Shown here: positions 27,133-32,140 of the stretch, piece after piece
How the letters are laid out: the number at the start of each line of letters is the position of its first letter
Numbering within the stretch: the first letter of the stretch is position 1
Assembly: GCA_022843045.1 (NCBI GenBank)
Contig: JALHOJ010000051.1
Coordinates: 1 to 32,140, forward strand
Length of the DNA: 32,140 bases
Direction of reading: 5' to 3'
DNA from: Phycisphaerales bacterium
GTDB lineage: Bacteria; Planctomycetota; Phycisphaerae; Phycisphaerales; UBA1924
Notes under the pieces: model-generated
The model's input: only the letters and a program-made list of their open reading frames with translations
Told to the model about the DNA's origin: nothing
Database searches by the model: none
Translations under genes and position numbers: made by a program

Positions 27133-27493
27133 AAACAACCTCTTCTGATGGCGGACCGGAGTGAACTTTGGGACCTCGCCATCCATGGCGAAGCCCGTGC
27201 CCAGCAAAGGGCCGGGAAGTGGCATCGACAGGGCCAAAGCAGCGGGTCAGTGGCATGTTCGGATTGGTCCGTCAATGCCCGGCACAGCCCGCACAAGCGG
27301 AACAATCTCGCAGGGGCGGCTTGTGTGTGCGCATGGCCTGCGCGAGGCGAGTTTGCCCCACGTTTGCAGTGGGGTTCTGTAACGGTGCGCTGCAAACTCC
27401 CAACCATGGGGCACGGCTGGCTGTGATGGGTCCAAGAAAACCACTCTTGGGCGCGGTTGGCGAAGTGGCGGAGCGGGGGCTGGAGGCGTGGGC
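27133..27493. other. 361-bp divergent intergenic region
   Basis: It separates the DUF1444-like gene (minus) and the beta-lactamase-like gene (plus) and should carry both promoters; none could be called with confidence. A hairpin CCCCAC / GTGGGG with loop GTTTGCA (27356-27374) followed by TTCTGT is the only clear structure. Open frames here are short and unlike genes. Confidence 0.55.
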
Positions 27494-29641
27494 ATGGCGC
27501 GGCATCAGAAAATGGCGGTCATTGGGGCTTTGGCGGTTGTGCTGGCGAGCGGCTGGGCGGTCCACTGGGCTTCGCCGACGGCCCACGCCGCGGTTGTGAG
27601 CGAGGGCGGTGCGGCCGGGGTCTGGAAGGGGCAGATCGAACTGCCCGGCATGAAGCTGGACGTGGTCGTAACGCTCCAGCGCGAGGGCGAGGGGCTTGGC
27701 GGGAAGATTGACATTCCGCAGCAGGGGGCGAGCGGGCTTGCGCTGAAGGATGTCCGGGAAGAGGGCGCGGAGGTGACGTTTGTCATCGAGGGCGTGCCCG
27801 GGATTCCGACGTTCGTGGGCAATCTCGACGGCGCGACGCTCAAGGGCGACTTCACGCAGGTCGGGCAGAAGTTTCCGTTCAGCCTGACGCGTGATGATCA
27901 GCCCGCGTTTGACCCCGCGAAGGCGATGGACGGGTTTGATGCGTGGGTTGAGAAGGCGCTGGTGGATTGGGAAGTGCCGGGTCTGGGCGTGGCGGTGGTG
28001 GCGGATGGGAAGGTGCTGCTGTCCAAGGGTTATGGCAAGCGCAACATCGAGTCGGACCTGCCCGTGACGCCCGACACCCTGTTCGCGATCGGGTCGTCGA
28101 CCAAGGCGTTCACTACGTACGTGCTGGCAACGCTGGTGGAAGAGGGCAAGATTGGGTGGGACAAGCCGGTCGTCGAGGTGTGGCCGGAGTTTCGATTGTC
28201 CGAGCCCGACCGGACGCGGCTGCTCACGCCTCGCGACATGGTGACGCATCGGTCGGGGTTGCCTCGCCATGATCTGTCGTGGTACAACTCGGGGGCGAGC
28301 CGCCAGGAACTGGTCGCGCGGATGGCGCACCTGGACTTCAACTACGGCTTGCGCGAGCAATGGCAGTACAACAACTTCATGTTCCTCGCGGCGGGCGTGC
28401 TGGGCGAGCAACTGACGGGCAAGACCTGGGAAGACAACGTCCGCGAGCGGATCTTCACGCCCCTGGGGATGAACAACAGCAACTTCACGGTCGACGATTC
28501 GCAACGTTCGCCCGACCACGCCCTGCCCTACGACAAGCGCGACGGGAAGATCACAGCCATTCCGTTCCGCAATCTCAGTCAGGTCGGCCCCGCGGGCAGC
28601 ATCAATTCGTCTGTCAACGACATGGCCCGCTGGGTGCAGGTACAGCTTGGCGGCAAGCTCGACGGCAATCAGATCATGAGCCAGGCCGCGCTGGATGAAC
28701 TCCACGCCCCGGCAATGATCATGCAGAGCAACGAGAACCGCTCGCACGTCACGGCGGTGGGCTATGGCCTGGGGTGGTTCGTCGACATGTATCGGGGCGA
28801 GCGCCGCGTCCACCATGGCGGCAACATTGATGGCTTTACGGCCCTGGTCTTCTTCTTCCCGAGCAAGAACTTTGGCGGCGTGATCCTCGCCAATCGCAAC
28901 GGCACGCCTTTGCCGGACACCGTGAGCGAGGAGATCGCCGATCGCCTGCTGCAACTGCCCAGCCTCAAGCTGTATGACACGGGCCTGTCGCGATACAAGG
29001 CCGCGCTCGCAGCGGGCAAGCAGGCGGAGCAGAATCTCGAGCTGCTCCGCAAGAAGGACGCGCCGCCCTCGCACGCGCTGAGCGAGTACGTGGGCGAGTA
29101 CACGCATCCGGGCTATGGCTCGATGACGGTGGCAGGTGGCGATGCGGGCGCGGGCCTCACGCTTACGTACAACCGCATGAGCGTGTCGCTCTTGCCCTGG
29201 CACTTTGACACGTTCACGTTTGGCAAGAGCGAAGACCCCGCCGCGGCGGACTTTGAGCACACGCAGGTGCTGTTCCGCAGCGACCTGGAGGGAAACATCA
29301 GCGCGATCGAGGCGCAGCTTGATCCATCGGTGAAGCCGATCGTCTTTGAGCGGTCGGGCGATGCCTCGCTGCGAGACCCTGCGACACTGGAGAAGTTCGT
29401 GGGCAAGTACGTGGTGCGCGAGGGGCTGACGATCACCGTGACGCGGCGCGACGCGACCCTGATCGGCACCGTGCCTGGCCAGCCGCCATATGACCTTGAT
29501 CCGCTGCAGAACAACACGTTCAAGGTGCGCGTGCTGGACGGATACAAGGTGCGGTTCAAGGTTGGCGACGATGGCGAGGTCAGCGGCCTGCTGATGATTC
29601 AGCCCGGCGCGGTCTTTGATGCGACGCGAGAGAAGGACTGA
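27494..29641 (+). CDS. Serine beta-lactamase-like hydrolase with C-terminal beta domain
   Basis: 715 residues. ATG 27494 has GGAGG seven bases upstream and begins a signal peptide cut near AHA (about residue 32), so the protein is exported. An N-terminal beta-rich domain (about 40-133, GVWKGQIELPGMKLDVVVTL) precedes the beta-lactamase/class C domain (about 145-490). There, AIGSSTK gives nucleophile Ser201 and Lys204, YNN in QWQYNNFM provides the Tyr motif, and HHGGNIDGF stands for the third motif. The C-terminal part (about 520-715) holds YVGEYTHPGYGSMTV, a DUF3471-like domain found in such proteins. Related enzymes are esterases, D-aminopeptidases or penicillin-binding proteins; a true antibiotic-degrading role is not implied. 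No operon partner is apparent. Confidence 0.9.
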   Translation: MARHQKMAVIGALAVVLASGWAVHWASPTAHAAVVSEGGAAGVWKGQIELPGMKLDVVVTLQREGEGLGGKIDIPQQGASGLALKDVREEGAEVTFVIEGVPGIPTFVGNLDGATLKGDFTQVGQKFPFSLTRDDQPAFDPAKAMDGFDAWVEKALVDWEVPGLGVAVVADGKVLLSKGYGKRNIESDLPVTPDTLFAIGSSTKAFTTYVLATLVEEGKIGWDKPVVEVWPEFRLSEPDRTRLLTPRDMVTHRSGLPRHDLSWYNSGASRQELVARMAHLDFNYGLREQWQYNNFMFLAAGVLGEQLTGKTWEDNVRERIFTPLGMNNSNFTVDDSQRSPDHALPYDKRDGKITAIPFRNLSQVGPAGSINSSVNDMARWVQVQLGGKLDGNQIMSQAALDELHAPAMIMQSNENRSHVTAVGYGLGWFVDMYRGERRVHHGGNIDGFTALVFFFPSKNFGGVILANRNGTPLPDTVSEEIADRLLQLPSLKLYDTGLSRYKAALAAGKQAEQNLELLRKKDAPPSHALSEYVGEYTHPGYGSMTVAGGDAGAGLTLTYNRMSVSLLPWHFDTFTFGKSEDPAAADFEHTQVLFRSDLEGNISAIEAQLDPSVKPIVFERSGDASLRDPATLEKFVGKYVVREGLTITVTRRDATLIGTVPGQPPYDLDPLQNNTFKVRVLDGYKVRFKVGDDGEVSGLLMIQPGAVFDATREKD

Positions 29642-29690
29642 GCGCCGGCGCGTCGCGAACCGACCAAATCCCTTCCGAATTCGTCGCGGA

Positions 29691-29720
29691 TTGGCACAAC
29701 CCGGCGGGTTTGGCTAGAAT
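29691..29720 (+). promoter_or_regulatory. Sigma-70-type promoter of acpP
   Basis: TTGGCA (29691-29696) and TAGAAT (29715-29720) are separated by 18 bases; each matches consensus at five of six positions. Predicted start near 29727 leaves a 5' leader of about 90 nt to the acpP start. Confidence 0.65.
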
Positions 29721-29729
29721 GGGATTGCT

Positions 29730-29751
29730 CCGCCGGGGTTCGTCCCGGCGG
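29730..29751 (+). promoter_or_regulatory. 5' leader hairpin of acpP
   Basis: A perfect eight-base-pair stem CCGCCGGG / CCCGGCGG with a GTTCGT loop lies within a few bases of the predicted start of transcription. Such a stem at the 5' end commonly protects an mRNA from decay; a regulatory role is inference. Confidence 0.55.
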
Positions 29752-29816
29752 TGTGCTCGTGGGTTTGGAAGCTCGGGTCGGCCCCTTGGGCGTCGGCCCA
29801 CAAACGGAGACGGAAC

Positions 29817-30065
29817 GTGACTGAACAGGAAATTGAAGCGAAAGTGATCGAAATCGTGGCATCCCAGATGGGGCACGACAAGGCGAAGATCACTCGGGAC
29901 ATGAGCTTCACCGAGGATCTGAACGCCGACAGCCTGGACCAGGTCGAACTCGTGATGGAACTCGAAGAAGCCTTCGAGACCGACATTCCCGATGACCAGG
30001 CCGAGAAGATCAAGACGGTCGGCGCGGCCATCGACTTCATCAAGGCCAACCGCGGCCAGAAGTAA
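29817..30065 (+). CDS. acpP: Acyl carrier protein
   Basis: 82 residues, normal for AcpP. GTG 29817 was chosen because of GGAG seven bases upstream and the standard N-terminus [14 protein letters not shown]; the frame upstream is not conserved-looking. The phosphopantetheine attachment site is ADSLDQVEL with Ser39, and the acidic helix continues [20 protein letters not shown]. It carries the growing acyl chain in type II fatty acid synthesis as a thioester on its 4'-phosphopantetheine arm. fabF follows 82 bp downstream on the same strand, the usual pairing. A hairpin (30086-30109) lies between them. Expression is likely high, from the promoter at 29691-29720. Confidence 0.97.
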   Translation: MTEQEIEAKVIEIVASQMGHDKAKITRDMSFTEDLNADSLDQVELVMELEEAFETDIPDDQAEKIKTVGAAIDFIKANRGQK

Positions 30066-30085
30066 GGATTGAGCGTGGGTTGCGG

Positions 30086-30109
30086 CGCCGGGCGATTGTC
30101 GTCCCGGCG
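30086..30109 (+). repeat. Hairpin in the acpP-fabF spacer
   Basis: Stem CGCCGGG / CCCGGCG with a ten-base loop, no T-run. It may adjust fabF relative to acpP mRNA by partial termination or by protecting the upstream 3' end, but the sequence alone does not decide. Confidence 0.5.
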
Positions 30110-30147
30110 GCCGCCCCGTCGCGCAATAACTCGTCCACCGGCAGGCC

Positions 30148-31461
30148 ATGGACAGGAACCAACCCCGCATGCCCACATCTCCGCCCCGCCCATCTGATCA
30201 GCGCGTTGTCATTACGGGTGTTGGAGCCCTGACCAATCTGGGCCACAACGCCGATGCGACGTGGAAGGCGATGCGGGCGGGCCAGTCAGGCGTCACCACC
30301 ATCGAAGGCGAGGACTTCAAGGCCTACGACCCAAGCAAGTGGGCGGTGACGATCGCGGGACAGATCAAGGGCTGGGACGTCGCCAGCGTGCTTGAGCATC
30401 GCGAGGCCAAGCGGCTTGATCGCTTTTCGCAACTGGCGCTCGGCGCCGCGGCGGAGTGCGTGAAGGACTCGGGCATCGACTTTGGCAAGCAGGATCCCGA
30501 TCGCTGCGGTGTCGTCGTCGGCTCGGGCGTAGGCGGCATCAAGACCATCGAAGAAGGCGTGCTGTCCATGGTCAATAAAGGCCCGGATCGCATCAACCCC
30601 TTCACTGTGCCGCGATTGATGGCAAACGCGGCGGCCGGCAACATCTCGATCAAGTATGGTCTTCGCGGCCCGGCAAGCTGCCACGCCACGGCCTGTGCCA
30701 GCAGCGGTCACGCGATCGGCGACGCAATGCTGTACCTGCGGGCAGGCCTCGCGGACGTCATGATCGCGGGCGGAGCCGAAGCGGCTTGCACGCCCCTGTG
30801 CATTGGCGCGTTCATGGTCATGAAGGCCCTGAGCACCCGCAACAACGAGCCAAACAAGGCCAGCCGTCCCTTTGACAAGGACCGCGACGGCTTCGTCCTC
30901 TCCGAAGGCGCGGCGATGTACGTCCTCGAGACCGAGGCCCACGCCAAGCAGCGCGGCGCGAAGATTTACGCCGAGTTGCTGGGCTTTGGCAACTCCTGCG
31001 ATGCCTATCACATCACCGCTCCCGATGAGCAAGGCGGCGGCGCAGCCCGCAGCATGAAGATGGCCCTCGCCGACGCACGCCTCAACACTGCCGATATCGA
31101 TTACGTGAATGCCCACGGCACCAGCACGCCGCTGGGCGACAAGGCCGAAGTCGCGGCGGTCGCTCGCATTTTCGGCGATCACGCGGCCAAGAGCAAGAAT
31201 GGTCGCCTGCTCATGAGCAGCACCAAGAGCATGCACGGGCACTGCCTGGGCGCGAGCGGCGCGGTCGAGATGATCGCGTGCATCCACGCCGTGCGAGATG
31301 GCATCGTCGCCCCGACGATCAACCTCGACAACCCCGACGAGACGTTTGACATCGACCTCGTGCCGCACCACGCCCGCGAGCGCAAGACCCGCTACGCGAT
31401 GAACAACACGTTCGGCTTTGGCGGGCACAACGTCACGCTGATCTGTGGCCGGTACGAATAA
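30148..31461 (+). CDS. fabF: Beta-ketoacyl-ACP synthase II
   Basis: 437 residues from ATG 30148; an ATG at 30169 would remove seven residues, and no good Shine-Dalgarno decides between them. The thiolase fold is clear: VVITGVGALTNLG, then active-site Cys183 in ATACASSGHAIGDA, His323 in NAHGTSTPLGDK, and Lys360-His365 in STKSMHGHCLGAS (the usual form is SMTGHLLGA). The C-terminal NNTFGFGGHNVTLI is the standard glycine-rich loop. It condenses malonyl-ACP with acyl-ACP, releasing CO2, in fatty acid elongation in the cytoplasm. Pairing with acpP and the catalytic C-H-H triad support KASII (FabF); FabB is less likely. The 91-bp element begins directly after the stop. Confidence 0.96.
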   Translation: MDRNQPRMPTSPPRPSDQRVVITGVGALTNLGHNADATWKAMRAGQSGVTTIEGEDFKAYDPSKWAVTIAGQIKGWDVASVLEHREAKRLDRFSQLALGAAAECVKDSGIDFGKQDPDRCGVVVGSGVGGIKTIEEGVLSMVNKGPDRINPFTVPRLMANAAAGNISIKYGLRGPASCHATACASSGHAIGDAMLYLRAGLADVMIAGGAEAACTPLCIGAFMVMKALSTRNNEPNKASRPFDKDRDGFVLSEGAAMYVLETEAHAKQRGAKIYAELLGFGNSCDAYHITAPDEQGGGAARSMKMALADARLNTADIDYVNAHGTSTPLGDKAEVAAVARIFGDHAAKSKNGRLLMSSTKSMHGHCLGASGAVEMIACIHAVRDGIVAPTINLDNPDETFDIDLVPHHARERKTRYAMNNTFGFGGHNVTLICGRYE

Positions 31462-31552
31462 AAACCGAGCGGCGCAAGCCGCCGGCCAAACCGCCAGCAC
31501 GCAACGAATCTCCAAAGTCTGCCCCTGGGGGCTTGCGATCCTCGGTTCCTAC
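31462..31552 (+). repeat. 91-bp intergenic element, copy 2
   Basis: It starts AAACCGAGCGGCG immediately after the fabF TAA and ends GGTTCCTAC 45 bases before the thioredoxin-like start. It is the same length as copy 1 (26224-26314). Positions 1-22 match with three mismatches; positions 52-63 (AAAGwCTGCC), 68-76 (GGGCTTGCG) and 80-91 (CTCGGTTCCTAC or the like) also match, whereas 23-51 have diverged. Confidence 0.8.
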
Positions 31553-31597
31553 GCTTCCCTGCCGCCCATGCCGGGCCGCGCCAGGGGAGTTCTTGCC

Positions 31598-32140
31598 ATG
31601 AAGTTCGCGTTGACCGCCTCGTTGCTCGCGCTCGTGACGTCGTTGTCGGCAGGTGCGCCGCTGCTTCTCGCACAGGAGGGCTCCAAGTCGAAGGCCAAAG
31701 CCGAGCCGCCGCCGGTCTTCAAGCAGGCTTCGTTCAAGGACGCGCTCGCCGAGACGGTGGGCACGGACAAGATCCTCATCGTGAAGGGCACGGCGGAGTG
31801 GTGCGGGCCCTGCAAGCAGATGGACCGGACCACCTGGCGCGATGAGAAAGTCGTGCAATGGGTCAAGGACAACGGTCTGGCGATTCAGGTTGATGTGGAC
31901 AAGGAAGAGAAGGTCGCGGCGAATCTCAAGATCCGCGCAATGCCGACCATGATCGCGTTCCGGAACGGCAAGGAAGTGGATCGCATCGTGGGCGGGCGCA
32001 GCGCCAAGGACTTGCTCGCATGGACCGATGACGTCAAGGCGGGCAGGACCACCGCGATGAAGACGCAGGAGAAGCTGGAAAAGGCCAAGGCGCCAGGCGC
32101 GGCGATGTCGATCGACGAGCGGCTGGATCTGGCTCGCGAA
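31598..32140 (+). CDS. Exported thioredoxin-family protein (3' truncated)
   Basis: 181 codons are visible and the frame is open to the window end. ATG 31598 has GGGGAG nine bases upstream; an in-frame ATG at 31568 would add ten residues. The signal peptide MKFALTASLLALVTSLSAGAPLLLA targets it to the periplasm. The thioredoxin domain begins near residue 42: KILIVKGTAEWCGPCKQM, with the redox pair Cys69 and Cys72 in WCGPC, then DVDKEEKVAANLKIRAMPT with the cis-Pro in MPT. Lysine-rich stretches before and after are unusual. It may reduce or form disulfides of exported proteins; cysteine-rich dockerin-like tails encoded in this window are one possible client, which is speculation. Confidence 0.9.
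   Translation, partial: MKFALTASLLALVTSLSAGAPLLLAQEGSKSKAKAEPPPVFKQASFKDALAETVGTDKILIVKGTAEWCGPCKQMDRTTWRDEKVVQWVKDNGLAIQVDVDKEEKVAANLKIRAMPTMIAFRNGKEVDRIVGGRSAKDLLAWTDDVKAGRTTAMKTQEKLEKAKAPGAAMSIDERLDLARE

Noticed and set aside
27272-29260. 662-codon minus-strand open frame opposite the beta-lactamase-like gene
   Set aside because: Composition of an antisense shadow (Arg, His, Gln, Leu), no motif, and the plus strand carries SxxK, YxN and HGG motifs in order.

Overview
This is a high-GC bacterial window, most likely from the Planctomycetota, class Phycisphaerae. Three things point there. Two secreted proteins end in paired DFNNDGSxFDPxDxDAF...VFSEGPC modules, a dockerin-like tail I associate with Phycisphaerales exported proteins. 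There is a small two-helix membrane protein with a CxxC...CPEC zinc ribbon. A Kdo-activating enzyme implies a Gram-negative outer membrane. The assignment is inference: no rRNA, tRNA or ribosomal protein gene lies in the window.

Layout. 1-861 is the 3' part of a UbiA-type decaprenyl-phosphate phosphoribosyltransferase. A zinc-ribbon membrane protein and a TolC-family outer-membrane lipoprotein follow on the minus strand. A 583-bp divergent gap with a 15-C homopolymer separates the lipoprotein gene from a GH35 beta-galactosidase-like gene. Next come an Hpt protein and a PleD-like response regulator/diguanylate cyclase, then a coiled-coil lipoprotein. A lone atpD (minus, with a strong terminator) is followed by a hypothetical gene, and opposite it is hsp20 with a textbook sigma-54 promoter. 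Two dockerin-tailed secreted proteins follow (the second a LVIVD beta-propeller with Ig-like domains), then an aromatic amino acid decarboxylase and kdsB. A Y-family DNA polymerase converges on kdsB. After a 526-bp gap lies a small membrane protein.

The minus-strand run 27132 to 21844 encodes a DUF1444-like protein, a family 2 glycosyltransferase, a polytopic membrane protein, a degenerate 6-phosphogluconolactonase-like protein and an RluA-type pseudouridine synthase. The three middle genes are joined by ATGA and GTGA overlaps. On the plus strand the window closes with a serine beta-lactamase-like hydrolase, acpP-fabF with a good sigma-70 promoter, and a thioredoxin-like protein cut by the window end.

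The structure that genes do not explain is mostly in the gaps. There are three long inverted repeats (about 100-190 bp) with arms built of short repeated words. A 91-bp element occurs twice, each time just after a stop codon in the orientation of that gene. A cluster of hairpins lies between the convergent kdsB and polymerase genes. No CRISPR array, insertion sequence, phage or complete defence system was recognised. The strongest leads are the sigma-54 control of hsp20, the 91-bp element, the long hairpins, and the Glu-to-Asp change at the expected GH35 nucleophile.
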